64,000 bases of DNA from contig NZ_CP047289.1 of assembly GCF_018279165.1 (NCBI RefSeq), positions 930,001-994,000 of the forward strand, in the 5' to 3' direction. The notes under the pieces were generated by a model. It saw only the letters and a list, made by a program, of their open reading frames with translations, had not been told where the DNA came from and did not search any database. This document shows positions 26,430 through 35,097 of this stretch, piece by piece. The stretch comes from Falsirhodobacter algicola. GTDB lineage: Bacteria > Pseudomonadota > Alphaproteobacteria > Rhodobacterales > Rhodobacteraceae. Both the position numbers and the translations under genes were made by a program. The stretch's first letter is position 1. Each line of letters opens with the position of its first letter.

Positions 26430-27206
26430 TCAGTCGCGGTTGCCCATGAACTGCAGCAGGAACATGAACAGGTTGATGAAGTCGAGGTAGAGCTGCAGCG
26501 CGCCCATGATGGCGGCCTTGCCCAGCCATTCGGCATCGCCCATCTGGGCGTGCTGGATGTAGGTCGTCTTGATGTTCTGCGTGTCATACGCGGTCAGACC
26601 GGCAAAGATCAGCACACCGATCGCCGAGATGGCGAACATCAGCGCCGGCGATTGCAGGAAGATGTTGACGATCATCGCGACGACGAGGCCGATCACGCCC
26701 ATCATCAGGAAGGTGCCGAGGCCCGACAGGTTGCGCTTCGTAGTGTAGCCATAGAGCGACAGCGCCGCGAAGGCGACCGCCGTGACGAGGAAGGTCTGCG
26801 CGATCGATGCCCCCGTGAAGACGAGGAAGATCGACGACAGCGACAGCCCCATCAGCGCCGCATAGGCGTAGAAGAAGACCTGCGCGCCGGCGGCCGAGAG
26901 CTTGTTGATCAGCGCGCCGAAGGCGAAGACCATCAGCAGCGGCGCGAACATGATCACCCATTTCAGGGGCGAGGCGTAGATCGCGTTACCAAAACCGGTC
27001 AGGTACTGATCGCCCATCTGGGCCACCGCCTGCGACGGATCGGTCGTGACCGCCAGCCCCGCGACGGCCCATGCGGCCGCGCCCGTCAGCAGCATGCCCA
27101 CCGACATGACGCCGTAGACCTTGTTCATGTGGGCGCGAAGGCCCTGATCGATCTCGGCTGCGCGGGCACCCGCGCGCGCATGATCGACCGACTGGTATTG
27201 AGCCAT
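26430..27206 (-). CDS. Bax inhibitor-1 / YccA family membrane protein
   Basis: A 258-residue integral membrane protein of the BI-1 (TMBIM) superfamily, with seven hydrophobic helices and the family motifs AALMGLSLSSIF and LTAYDTQNIK. Structurally studied bacterial members (YetJ) are pH-sensitive calcium-leak channels, and E. coli YccA interacts with the FtsH protease. Which role applies here is not visible. It is monocistronic with its own terminator. Confidence 0.93.
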   Translation of the reverse strand: MAQYQSVDHARAGARAAEIDQGLRAHMNKVYGVMSVGMLLTGAAAWAVAGLAVTTDPSQAVAQMGDQYLTGFGNAIYASPLKWVIMFAPLLMVFAFGALINKLSAAGAQVFFYAYAALMGLSLSSIFLVFTGASIAQTFLVTAVAFAALSLYGYTTKRNLSGLGTFLMMGVIGLVVAMIVNIFLQSPALMFAISAIGVLIFAGLTAYDTQNIKTTYIQHAQMGDAEWLGKAAIMGALQLYLDFINLFMFLLQFMGNRD

Positions 27207-27538
27207 GTGTTCCTCCGTGGACTCGTCGGGGGGCCGCGCTCAGAAGGGGCCCCCGCCATTGCATCTTATATTGCCATCCCGTCCGCCCAATTCAACAAAG
27301 ACGGCGCGTCGCAACCATCGCTGATCTTTGCGATATATCAACAATATGGGCGTATTCGTGACGTTTTGACGCAGCGGAACGTGGTTGACGCACAGCTTGA
27401 GGAAACACGCAAGAGTGTATCGAAAAAAGTTGACACCCGCATGGGATGTATTACCCATCCATCGATCTGATATTTGCAAGAACCATTCCAAAAGCCGACA
27501 TGCAAGCGGCATTTTAACCGAGACCTCAGAGACATAAG
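27207..27538. promoter_or_regulatory. 332-base intergenic region with candidate operator
   Basis: This gap between two divergent genes is AT-richer than its surroundings and holds no convincing ORF. It contains two TTGACG elements (27366-27371, 27385-27390), a TTGACA (27430-27435) and an inverted repeat ATGGG-N8-CCCAT (27441-27458), about 80 bases before the PraR-like regulator. The repeat overlaps the likely promoter spacer and could be an autoregulatory operator. No clear -10 element was found, so the promoter assignment stays tentative. Confidence 0.4.
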
Positions 27539-27886
27539 ATGACACATCAAGTGGACGCCCATGTAGGCAAACGCATACGGCACCGTCGTTGGATGACCGG
27601 GATGACCCAGCAGCAGCTGGCCGAATCCGTTGGCATCAAGTTCCAGCAGATCCAGAAATACGAGACGGGCGCGAACCGCGTCAGCGCCTCGCGTCTGTGG
27701 GACATCGCTGCGGCGATGGGCGTCGGCATCGGCTTCTTCTTCGAAGGTCTGGAAGGTGCGGGGGAGATGGTCCAGGATCCGACCCACAACAAAGAAGCGC
27801 TCGATCTCGTGCGCATCTACTATTCCATCCCCGAAGAGCAACGGCGCAAGCTGTTCGATCTGGCGCGCGTCCTCGGCGCAGCCTGA
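27539..27886 (+). CDS. PraR-like XRE-family transcriptional regulator
   Basis: A 115-residue regulator with a helix-turn-helix domain (about residues 8-65): DAHVGKRIRHRR, then MTQQQLAESVGIKFQQIQKY, then GANRVSASRLWDIAAAMGV and SFFF-like GFFFEGL. This pattern is typical of the alphaproteobacterial PraR/PhrR group, which controls attachment and quorum sensing in rhizobia. The short C-terminus may mediate dimerisation. The next gene starts one base after its stop region, giving a two-gene operon with the inositol-phosphatase family gene. Local targets are not evident. Confidence 0.85.
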   Translation: MTHQVDAHVGKRIRHRRWMTGMTQQQLAESVGIKFQQIQKYETGANRVSASRLWDIAAAMGVGIGFFFEGLEGAGEMVQDPTHNKEALDLVRIYYSIPEEQRRKLFDLARVLGAA

Positions 27887-27887
27887 T

Positions 27888-28670
27888 ATGCACACCAACG
27901 AGATCGTGGCCACCGCCCATGCCTTGGCCGATGCCGCGCGGGCCGCGACCCTCGCGCATTTCCGCAGCCCGCTGCTGGAGGCTGATAACAAGGCCTCCGG
28001 GCATTTCGACCCGGTGACCGCCGGCGATCGCGCCGCCGAGGATGCGATGCGCGCGATCCTTGCCGAGCGCCGCCCCCATGACGCCATCCTCGGCGAGGAG
28101 CGCGGCCATACCAAGGGCGAAAGCGGCCTGACATGGGTGCTGGACCCGATCGACGGCACGCGCGCCTTCCTCTGCGGTGCGCCGAGTTGGGGCGTGCTGA
28201 TCGCCGTCTCGGACGAGAGCGGGCCGATCTATGGCCTGATCGACCAGCCCTTCATCCGGGAACGGTTCGAGGGCGGCTTGGGCATCGCCCGCACCGACGG
28301 CCCCCTCGGCCCGCGGGATCTTCGCACGCGCCCCCCGCGCCCTATGTCCGAGGCGCTGCTGATGTCCACCTTCCCCGAGGTCGGCACCGCCGAAGAGCAG
28401 GCCGCCTTTGGCCGCGTCGCGGCGCAGGCACGGCTGACGCGCTATGGCATGGATTGCTATGCCTATGCGCTCGTGGCGGCAGGGCAGATCGACCTCGTGA
28501 TCGAAGCGGGCCTTCAGCCCTATGACATCCAGGCGCCGATGGCCGTGATCGAGGCTGCGGGCGGGATCGTGACCGATTGGCAGGGCCGCCGCGCCCCGCA
28601 GGGCGGGCGCATCATCGCCGCCGCCAATCCGCAAATCCATGCCGAAGCGCTCGAAATCTTGAACGGCTAG
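27888..28670 (+). CDS. Inositol-monophosphatase family phosphatase (HisN-like)
   Basis: A 260-residue Mg2+-dependent phosphatase with the IMPase signatures GEERGHTKG, WVLDPIDGTRAF (catalytic Asp residues) and YDIQAPMAVIEAAGG. The short form and family look fit the HisN-type histidinol-phosphatase of actinobacteria and alphaproteobacteria, which dephosphorylates L-histidinol phosphate. A general inositol-phosphate or 3'-phosphoadenosine phosphate phosphatase cannot be excluded. It follows the PraR-like gene almost without a gap. Confidence 0.86.
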   Translation: MHTNEIVATAHALADAARAATLAHFRSPLLEADNKASGHFDPVTAGDRAAEDAMRAILAERRPHDAILGEERGHTKGESGLTWVLDPIDGTRAFLCGAPSWGVLIAVSDESGPIYGLIDQPFIRERFEGGLGIARTDGPLGPRDLRTRPPRPMSEALLMSTFPEVGTAEEQAAFGRVAAQARLTRYGMDCYAYALVAAGQIDLVIEAGLQPYDIQAPMAVIEAAGGIVTDWQGRRAPQGGRIIAAANPQIHAEALEILNG

Positions 28671-28735
28671 GTCCCCTTCCCTTTCCGGGCCGCGCGGCTA
28701 GCTCTTGCGCCGCGCATCTCGGAAAGGACATCCGC

Positions 28736-29428
28736 ATGAAACTCACTTGGCTTGGCCATGCCGGCTTCCGCCTGGAGATCGAACAGGCCGTCATCCTCAT
28801 CGATCCTTGGTTCAGCGGCAACCCGGCCTTCCCCGAGGGCCGGGAAGACGAGGCCACCCGCGGCGCCACGCATCTGCTGATCACCCACGGCCATGGCGAT
28901 CACACGGCGGACGCGCTGAAGATCAGCAAGCAGCACGGCATTCCCATCGTCGGCATCGCCGATCTGGTGGATTGGTGGTCCGGCGAAGAGGGGATCGAGG
29001 GCGTCGGCTTCAACAAGGGCGGCACGGTCGATCTGAACGGTGCCAAGGTCACGATGGTGAATGCGGTCCATTCCTCGTCGATCAGCGGCAAGAGCACGCC
29101 GATCTATACCGGCACCGAATCCGGCTACATGATCGCCGGCGAAGGGCATGTCATCTATCTGTCGGGCGATACCGACATCATGGCCGATATGGAATGGATG
29201 GGCGATTACCATAAGCCCGATATCGGCATCCTCGCCTGCGGAGGCCATTACACCATGGATATGGACCGGGCGGCCTATGCGGCGCGGCGCTGGTTCGATT
29301 TCAAGACGGTGATCCCCTGCCATTACCAGACCTTCCCGGCACTGGCGCAATCGGCGCAGCCGCTCATCGACGCCCTGCCCGGCGTGTCGGTCATCGAACC
29401 GCAGATCCTGACTCCGATCGACCTCTGA
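28736..29428 (+). CDS. UPF0173 metal-dependent hydrolase (metallo-beta-lactamase fold)
   Basis: A 230-residue protein of the UPF0173 family with the metallo-beta-lactamase signature THGHGDHTAD (about residues 50-59) and further metal ligands in NAVHSS, LSGDTD and CHYQTFP. The two-metal site is complete, so it is probably an active hydrolase. The substrate is unknown for the family. The ATG at 28736 has GGAAAGGA upstream. Confidence 0.9.
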   Translation: MKLTWLGHAGFRLEIEQAVILIDPWFSGNPAFPEGREDEATRGATHLLITHGHGDHTADALKISKQHGIPIVGIADLVDWWSGEEGIEGVGFNKGGTVDLNGAKVTMVNAVHSSSISGKSTPIYTGTESGYMIAGEGHVIYLSGDTDIMADMEWMGDYHKPDIGILACGGHYTMDMDRAAYAARRWFDFKTVIPCHYQTFPALAQSAQPLIDALPGVSVIEPQILTPIDL

Positions 29429-29431
29429 GCG

Positions 29432-30376
29432 TCAGCTCTGCGCGCCCATCAACTCCTGCGCGATCTGCTGGACGATGGGACGGGCCTCCTCCTCGGTCAT
29501 GCCGGGGCGGAGGCGCGGATCGTAGAGGATCTTCAGCATCAGCTCGTCCATATCCGTCAGCAGGGCGAATTCCTCGTCGTCGTTGAAGATCGAGGGCCGC
29601 GCCCGCGGGCTGTCATTGGCAAGGCCCATGGCCTGCGCCACCTCCTCGTGTAGGCAGGCGAGGCTCAAGAGATCGGGATGCTCTTCGCGGATCAGGGCGA
29701 AGGCGCCGGTATAGGTGCTCGTCGCGTCCGAGGTGGCATAGGCGAGGCAATAGGTCTCGCGCGGAAGGTCGGTGACGGCCTTCACCTCGTTCGGCGTCAG
29801 GCCGGGGGCGGCCTTGGCGATGGCCGCGCCCATGCGGCGGCGCTCATCCTCGTTCACGATGAAGATGGTGAGGTTGGGATGATCCTTGTTCAGCCCGATC
29901 GGATGCCCGCTGACGCGCGACAACCGCGCGAGATAGGAGCCGATGCGCGCCTTCTCGATCGCGCGCTGCCGTTCGGGAACGGAGTCTCCGAAGACGAGGC
30001 CAACCCGCACCGGGCGGTTCCAGCGACGGAGCGGGGCCGGTGTCTCGCGCTGTACGAAACCGTCGCCGTCGCGGGCATATTCGTCGCGCAGCGCGATCAG
30101 AACGAAGGTATCGGCAAGGATACGGTCATCGAAGGGGGTATCCGCCCCGCCCCCATCCGTGCGCATCAGCCCGCGCGACAGAAGGTCCGACTGCACGCTG
30201 GCGTAATAGCGGCGCAGCGCCTCCGACAGATCGGAGGGCGCTTCGACGGTCTTGCGCTCGGGCCGCGGCTTCGGGCGCACCGGCTCCACCGGGGTCGGCG
30301 GCTCGGGCGCCTTGGCGCAGGCCGCCAGCAACAGCAGCAGCAGGGTCGTCCCTCGAAGGAGCGGCCAACGCAGCAT
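29432..30376 (-). CDS. DUF2927 lipoprotein
   Basis: A 314-residue predicted lipoprotein: hydrophobic N-terminus with a LLAAC lipobox (Cys 20), a Pro/Arg-rich linker (about 24-45), then the DUF2927 domain. A HEEVAQAMGL motif (about residues 242-251) resembles zinc-metallopeptidase HExxxxxG sites and is the most likely functional centre, although no enzymatic activity is established. It is the last gene of the xpaC-telA operon, starting one base after the telA stop. Confidence 0.82.
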   Translation of the reverse strand: MLRWPLLRGTTLLLLLLAACAKAPEPPTPVEPVRPKPRPERKTVEAPSDLSEALRRYYASVQSDLLSRGLMRTDGGGADTPFDDRILADTFVLIALRDEYARDGDGFVQRETPAPLRRWNRPVRVGLVFGDSVPERQRAIEKARIGSYLARLSRVSGHPIGLNKDHPNLTIFIVNEDERRRMGAAIAKAAPGLTPNEVKAVTDLPRETYCLAYATSDATSTYTGAFALIREEHPDLLSLACLHEEVAQAMGLANDSPRARPSIFNDDEEFALLTDMDELMLKILYDPRLRPGMTEEEARPIVQQIAQELMGAQS

Positions 30377-30377
30377 C

Positions 30378-31553
30378 CTACCCCCAGTCGTGTGTCAGGG
30401 TCTGCGGACGGCCGCGCGCCGCGCTCAGCGCGTCGCGCAGATCGGTCTCCATCTTGGCAAGGCTGTCTTCGGCCGCAGCGCGGCGGCCCTTCGCCTCTTC
30501 GGAGATGTGCAGGCTTTCGTTGATCGCCGCGATCAGCGCCACGTTGGCCGCGCGCACGGATTCGACATCGAAGACGCCGCGCTCGATCTGGGTGCGGATC
30601 TCGCGGTTGGCATCGCGCAGGTTTTCGGCATTACGGGTCAGAAGCTCGTTCGTCAGATCCGTCGCCGCCGCGATGGAGGCCGCCGCCTCGCGCCCGCGCT
30701 GGATCGTGACGGCTTGGGCCAGCTGCGTCTCCCACAGCGGGACGGTGTTCACGAGGGTGGAGTTGATCTTGGCCACGAGGCTCTTGTCGTTCTCCTGCAC
30801 GAGGCGCAACGAGGGCAGCGCCTGCATCATCACCTGACGCGTCAGCTTCAGATCATGCACCCGGCGGTCCAGATCGTCGCGCATGGCCCGCAGATCGCGC
30901 AGGCCCTGCGCCGCGGCCCCCTTCGCATCGTCGGGCAGATCGTTCAGCGCGGCCTCGCGCGCGGGGATGGTCGTCTGGTCCAGTTCCGCCAGCTTCTGAT
31001 CCCCCGCAAGGATGTAGATCACCAATGCATCGTGGAAGGCCAGCGTCCGATCGTAGAGCGTATCGAGATTGCGGATGTCCTTCAGTAGCTGATGCTCGTG
31101 GCGCAGCAGATCCTCGGTCACGCGGTCCAGCTGTTCCTGCACGCGTTCATAGCGGCTGACGAATTTGGCGAAGGGCGCGGTGCGGCCCGTCACCTTCTCC
31201 CACCAGCTGCGGTCGCGCCGGATGTCCAGTTCCGACACGGAGAAACCGCGGATCGCCGTCACGATGTCCCGAAGGCTGTCACCGGCCGGGCCGATGTCCT
31301 TGTTCTTCACATCCTCCAGCATCTTGGCGCTGATCTCTTGCAGCTCCGCCTGCGCCTTCGCGCCGAACCCGATGATGGAGGCGCTGTCGCTCAGATCGAT
31401 CTCGGCCATGCGGGCCTTCACGGCTTCGGCGCGGTCGGGGGTCAGCCCTTCGGCGGCGATCGAGACATCGGCATCGTCCGGAACGGCGTTCGCGGGCAAT
31501 GCGTCGATATCCTCGCGCTCCTTGGCGGCTTGCTCGGCGACGGTGGTCTTCAT
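30378..31553 (-). CDS. telA: TelA-family toxic anion resistance protein
   Basis: A 391-residue cytoplasmic, largely alpha-helical protein of the TelA family, linked to tellurite resistance and, in other bacteria, to envelope stress. Family landmarks include GFGAKAQAEL, the WWEKVTGRTAPFAKFVSRYE segment and QVMMQALPSLRLVQENDKSL. No metal-binding motif is known. It lies 10 bases after the XpaC-like gene, an association seen in many bacteria, and has GAGAGGA upstream of its ATG. Confidence 0.9.
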   Translation of the reverse strand: MKTTVAEQAAKEREDIDALPANAVPDDADVSIAAEGLTPDRAEAVKARMAEIDLSDSASIIGFGAKAQAELQEISAKMLEDVKNKDIGPAGDSLRDIVTAIRGFSVSELDIRRDRSWWEKVTGRTAPFAKFVSRYERVQEQLDRVTEDLLRHEHQLLKDIRNLDTLYDRTLAFHDALVIYILAGDQKLAELDQTTIPAREAALNDLPDDAKGAAAQGLRDLRAMRDDLDRRVHDLKLTRQVMMQALPSLRLVQENDKSLVAKINSTLVNTVPLWETQLAQAVTIQRGREAAASIAAATDLTNELLTRNAENLRDANREIRTQIERGVFDVESVRAANVALIAAINESLHISEEAKGRRAAAEDSLAKMETDLRDALSAARGRPQTLTHDWG

Positions 31554-31563
31554 GCGTATCCTC

Positions 31564-32376
31564 TCATTCCCGCGTCAGGCGTTCGCGCAGAACGCCGATC
31601 TCGGTATCCAGATCGGTCCTGTCATCGCGCACCAAGGCGGACGTACGACGTGAAAAGGTAGTTTCAAGGTCCGACAGCAGCGCCTCGTAGTCGCGGCGGG
31701 CCTGCATGTCGGGGTGATGGGCCTGAAGGGCGGCGAATTTTACCGAGGCATCGCGCGCCCCTTCGAGGTAGATCCCCAGATATTTGCGCGCGCCCGACAG
31801 ATCGCGGGGGTCTTCCTCCACCTGCCGGAACAGGATGCGGGCGGTCGCGGCGAATTCCGCCACCCGAGCCTCCAGCGCGGGATCGTGAAGCGGCGCGATG
31901 GCGGCGTGCATGTCCGAAAGGAACGCCTCCCCCCGGTCCACCGCGCGGCCCACGCGGTCCGCATCCGACCCGCCCTTGCCGCGCAAGGGATCGGCGCCAA
32001 AGCTGGCCACATGCAGACCGGCCCCCAGAACGCCGAGGATCAGCGGCTGCAAAAGCCCGCCCTGCGGCAGACTGCCGATGGCAAGCGCGAGCCCCGTCAG
32101 CCCGGCCCCCATCAGTTTGCGCGGCAGCGACGGGGCACGCGCCACGGGGCGCAGATCGAAGGCGATCTCGGCCCGCAGCCCTTCGCGCGTCAGATGCGAG
32201 GCACCGAACAGCAGCGCGCAGGCGGCGAAACCCGCCAGCATCTGGCCCGTACCGCCGCCGAATCCCCCAAGGAAGAACAGGATGGCCGGCAGCAGCAGAA
32301 GCCGCGCCCGCGTGCCGCCCCGAAGGCGGCGGCGCCCATCGAAGGCGCTGCGCAGATGACGGCCCGTGCGCGTCAT
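31564..32376 (-). CDS. XpaC-like (5-bromo-4-chloroindolyl phosphate hydrolysis) membrane protein
   Basis: A 270-residue protein with an Arg-rich N-terminus, two hydrophobic segments (about 22-58), a third (about 85-118) and a helical cytoplasmic C-terminal domain (about 130-270) as in the XpaC family. XpaC is named after a phenotype in Bacillus, and its true activity is uncertain. It is the regular partner of TelA. The start codon overlaps the stop of a 27-residue membrane peptide gene (TGATG), which fixes the start at 32376 rather than further upstream. Confidence 0.78.
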   Translation of the reverse strand: MTRTGRHLRSAFDGRRRLRGGTRARLLLLPAILFFLGGFGGGTGQMLAGFAACALLFGASHLTREGLRAEIAFDLRPVARAPSLPRKLMGAGLTGLALAIGSLPQGGLLQPLILGVLGAGLHVASFGADPLRGKGGSDADRVGRAVDRGEAFLSDMHAAIAPLHDPALEARVAEFAATARILFRQVEEDPRDLSGARKYLGIYLEGARDASVKFAALQAHHPDMQARRDYEALLSDLETTFSRRTSALVRDDRTDLDTEIGVLRERLTRE

Positions 32377-32459
32377 CAGCCGCCCCCGCCCGTCGCGGCA
32401 AAGACGAGCACGCCCATCAAAAGCAGAAAGGCGACCTTTTCGAAACCGGTGCCGGACAT
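32376..32459 (-). CDS. 27-residue single-span membrane peptide upstream of the xpaC-telA pair
   Basis: A very short gene encoding MSGTGFEKVAFLLLMGVLVF followed by AATGGGG. It has an ideal AGGAGG ribosome-binding site 5 bases before the ATG and its stop overlaps the XpaC-like start by one base. The single hydrophobic helix (about residues 8-22) implies a membrane microprotein. It may act in the same complex or serve to couple translation. No family was recognised. Confidence 0.62.
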   Translation of the reverse strand: MSGTGFEKVAFLLLMGVLVFAATGGGG

Positions 32460-32533
32460 GTGCGCCTCCTGTCTGCCGGATGTCGGACAAGACCTAGCGC
32501 ATGCGAAATGCCGATGCCAGCCCGCACCCGGAA

Positions 32534-33025
32534 TCAGGCGCCCCGCGCCTTGGTCACGGGGCCGCGCACCCCGCGCCACGCCCCGGCCACCAGCGCCAAT
32601 CCCAGCACACGGTCGGGGTTGGTCGGCGGCGGCATCACCACGTCGTCCAGCTTGCGAAACCCGAACCGGCGGTAATAGGGCTCGTCCCCCACCAGCATCA
32701 CCCGCTCCCACCCAAGGATGCGGGCTTCCTTCAACGTCTCGGTGATCAGCAACGCACCCAAGCCTTCGCCCTGACGGGTGGGGTGAACCGCAACCGGGCC
32801 CAGCAGCAGCACGTCATGTTCGGCGACCTCGGCCGGCCAGTAGCGGATCACCGCGGCGATCGGGCCTTCGGGATCGCGCAGCACCGCCGACAGCCCGGCC
32901 ACCGGTGGCACACCGTCGCGCAGCCGGTACGAGGACAGCGCCGTCCGTCCCGGCGCGAAACACAGGTCGTACAGGGCTTCGACCTCCCACCAATCGGCGG
33001 GTGTTTCCTGCTGCAACTGATACAC
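32534..33025 (-). CDS. GNAT-family N-acetyltransferase
   Basis: A 163-residue acetyltransferase with the acetyl-CoA-binding GPVAVHPTRQGEGLGALLI motif (R/QxxGxG/A) and the terminal YYRRFGFRKL strand-loop-strand, as in the YhbS-like subgroup. The substrate is not predictable. A GTG start at 33025, preceded by a GGGGG stretch, is chosen because family similarity begins there. An upstream TTG at 33079 would add 18 unrelated residues. Confidence 0.82.
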   Translation of the reverse strand: MYQLQQETPADWWEVEALYDLCFAPGRTALSSYRLRDGVPPVAGLSAVLRDPEGPIAAVIRYWPAEVAEHDVLLLGPVAVHPTRQGEGLGALLITETLKEARILGWERVMLVGDEPYYRRFGFRKLDDVVMPPPTNPDRVLGLALVAGAWRGVRGPVTKARGA

Positions 33026-33096
33026 GCGGCCCCCGTTTTGTCTGGAAATCCGCCTAGCATGGGTCCACAACCATCGCAAACTCTAAGGAGATTTCC

Positions 33097-33687
33097 ATGT
33101 TCTATCGGCCCCAAGACGGTCACGGCCTGCCCCATAACCCCTTCAACGCGATCGTCACGCCCCGGCCGATCGGCTGGATCTCCACGCGGGCGGGATCGGG
33201 GGACAATCTGGCGCCCTATTCGTTCTTCAACGCCGTGGCCTATGTGCCGCCGCAGGTCATGTTCGCCTCGACCGGGGAAAAGGACAGCGCCAGCGCGATC
33301 CGCGAAACGGGGGTGTTCTGCGTGAACATCGTCTCCACCGACATGGCGGTGCAGATGAACGAAACCTCGGCCAGCCTGCCGCGCGGAGTGGATGAGTTCG
33401 TCGCCGCGGGTCTGACCAAAGCCGAATGCGACACGATCGACTGCCCGCGCGTCGCCGGCGCGCCCGCCGCCCTCGAATGCCGGGTGACGGAGATGATCGC
33501 CCTGCGCGGAGAGGGCAATCTGCTGATCCTCGGCGAGGTGACGGGCATCCACATGCGCGACGACTGCCTCGTGGACGGGCGGTTCGACGTGACGCGGTTC
33601 CAGCCGCTGTCGCGGCTGGGATATCGCGATTACGCCTCGGTCACCGAGGTGTTCGAGATGGGCCGCCCCGACGACCGTTCGGCGTAG
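33097..33687 (+). CDS. Flavin reductase-like (FMN-binding split-barrel) protein
   Basis: A 196-residue protein of the flavin reductase-like family (DIM6/NTAB type), opening FYRPQDGHGLPHNPFNAIVTPRPIGWIST, shortened here to the key PRPIGWIST motif, with PYSFFNAVAYVPPQVMF following. It probably binds FMN and may reduce it or serve as a flavin-linked oxidoreductase. The partner is unknown. AAGGAG lies upstream of the ATG. Its last 47 bases overlap the 3' end of the convergent rluB-like gene. Confidence 0.85.
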   Translation: MFYRPQDGHGLPHNPFNAIVTPRPIGWISTRAGSGDNLAPYSFFNAVAYVPPQVMFASTGEKDSASAIRETGVFCVNIVSTDMAVQMNETSASLPRGVDEFVAAGLTKAECDTIDCPRVAGAPAALECRVTEMIALRGEGNLLILGEVTGIHMRDDCLVDGRFDVTRFQPLSRLGYRDYASVTEVFEMGRPDDRSA

Positions 33688-34525
33688 GCGCCGTGCGCGG
33701 CGGCCGGGCCCCGGTGGCGGGGGCCGGCTTCTCGCTGCCCCGCACCACGCGGCGCGGCTTCTTGGCGGGGGGCGCGGCCGGCGCTTCGGGAACCTCGGAC
33801 AGGCCGAGCTGATCCTTCAGCACGCGGGGGCGGATCTCCTCCACCTCGCCGGGCTTCAATTCGTTCAGGCGGAAGGGGCCATAGCTGACGCGGATCAGCC
33901 GGTTCACCGTGACGCCGATGGCGTCCATCGCGCGGCGGATTTCGCGGTTGCGCCCTTCGCGCAGGCCCACGGTCAGCCATGCATTCGCGCCCTGATGCCG
34001 GTCCAGCGTCACATCCATGGGCTGGAAGCGCTCCCCCTCCACGACGATGCCCTTGCGCAGCGGTTCGAGATCGGGATCGGTCGGATTGCCCTTCACCCGC
34101 ACGCGGTATTTGCGCAGCCATCCGGTGGACGGAAGCTCCAGCCGCCGCTTCAGACCGCCATCGTTGGTCAGCAGCAGCAGCCCTTCGGAGTTGAGGTCCA
34201 GCCGCCCCACCGACATCACGCGGGGCATATCCTCCGGCAGCGTGTCGAACACCGTATCGCGGCCCTTTTCGTCGCTGGCCGAGGTGACGAGACCGATCGG
34301 TTTGTAATAGAGCCACAGCCGCGCGGGTTCGGGCGCCTCCAGCGGTTTGCCCTCCACGGTGATGCGGTCCTTCGCGGTCACGTTCAGCGCGGGGCTGTCG
34401 ATGATCTTGCCGTTGACCGTCACAAGGCCGGCCTCGATCATCCGCTCGGCCTCGCGCCGCGAGGCGACACCGGCTCGGGACAGGACCTTGGCGATGCGCT
34501 CGCCGGCGGGAATGGGGTCGGCCAT
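33641..34525 (-). CDS. 23S rRNA pseudouridine synthase, RluB/RsuA family
   Basis: A 294-residue protein with an N-terminal S4 RNA-binding domain (about 7-65, ERIAKVLSRAGVASRREAE) and a pseudouridine-synthase domain with the catalytic aspartate in GRLDLNSEGLLLLTNDG. The C-terminal 50 residues are a Pro/Ala/Arg-rich disordered tail, common in alphaproteobacterial RluB. Modification of a U in 23S helix 80 is likely. RluE or RsuA specificity cannot be excluded. The start MADPIP at 34525 is the S4-domain start. It overlaps the flavin reductase gene tail to tail. Confidence 0.88.
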   Translation of the reverse strand: MADPIPAGERIAKVLSRAGVASRREAERMIEAGLVTVNGKIIDSPALNVTAKDRITVEGKPLEAPEPARLWLYYKPIGLVTSASDEKGRDTVFDTLPEDMPRVMSVGRLDLNSEGLLLLTNDGGLKRRLELPSTGWLRKYRVRVKGNPTDPDLEPLRKGIVVEGERFQPMDVTLDRHQGANAWLTVGLREGRNREIRRAMDAIGVTVNRLIRVSYGPFRLNELKPGEVEEIRPRVLKDQLGLSEVPEAPAAPPAKKPRRVVRGSEKPAPATGARPPRTAPTPNGRRGGPSRTPR

Positions 34526-34596
34526 GGGGAATCCTTGTTTGCAGCCCGCAACGATATGGGTGGACAAGCCCGCGCACAAGGCGGCATGACGGTGCC

Positions 34597-35049
34597 ATGA
34601 GCCCCTTTCGCAGCCATATGCAGACCGCGCTGGACGAAGCCGCCGCCGCGGCCGCCCGCGGCGAGGTGCCCGTGGGGGCCGTCTTGGCCGATCCCTCGGG
34701 GCGCATTCTGGCGCAGGCGGGCAACCGCACGCGCGAATGGCACGACCCCACCGCCCATGCCGAAATCCTCGTGATCCGGGAGGCGTGCCGCCGCATCGGC
34801 TCCGAGCGTCTGATCGGCCATCACCTCTATGTCACGCTGGAGCCCTGCCCCATGTGCGCGGCGGCGATCGCGGCGGCCCGGATCGCGCGGCTCTATTACG
34901 CCGCCTCCGATCCAAAATCGGGCGGCGTCGCGCATGGGGCCCGCGTTTTCCGCCATCCGCAATGCCATCACGCGCCCGAGGTCTATGACGGGCTGCGCGA
35001 GGGCGATGCCGCTGCACTTCTGCGCCGCTTCTTCGCTGGCCGGCGTTGA
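34597..35049 (+). CDS. tadA: tRNA adenosine(34) deaminase TadA
   Basis: TadA deaminates A34 of tRNA-Arg(ACG) to inosine and is essential for reading CGN codons. The 150-residue protein has the zinc-deaminase HAE motif (HAEILVIRE) and PCPMCAAAI, with the TRE substrate region (GNRTREWHDPTAHAE). It is divergent from the rluB-like gene, with a 71-base gap. Confidence 0.94.
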   Translation: MSPFRSHMQTALDEAAAAAARGEVPVGAVLADPSGRILAQAGNRTREWHDPTAHAEILVIREACRRIGSERLIGHHLYVTLEPCPMCAAAIAAARIARLYYAASDPKSGGVAHGARVFRHPQCHHAPEVYDGLREGDAAALLRRFFAGRR

Positions 35050-35097
35050 CATGACGCGGCCGCCCGCCCATGACGACATCCAGACAGGAGGCCCGCC

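Noticed and set aside
33026-33079. TTG start extending the GNAT acetyltransferase
   Set aside because: The extra 18 residues have no family similarity, and the GTG at 33025 has a better ribosome-binding stretch.
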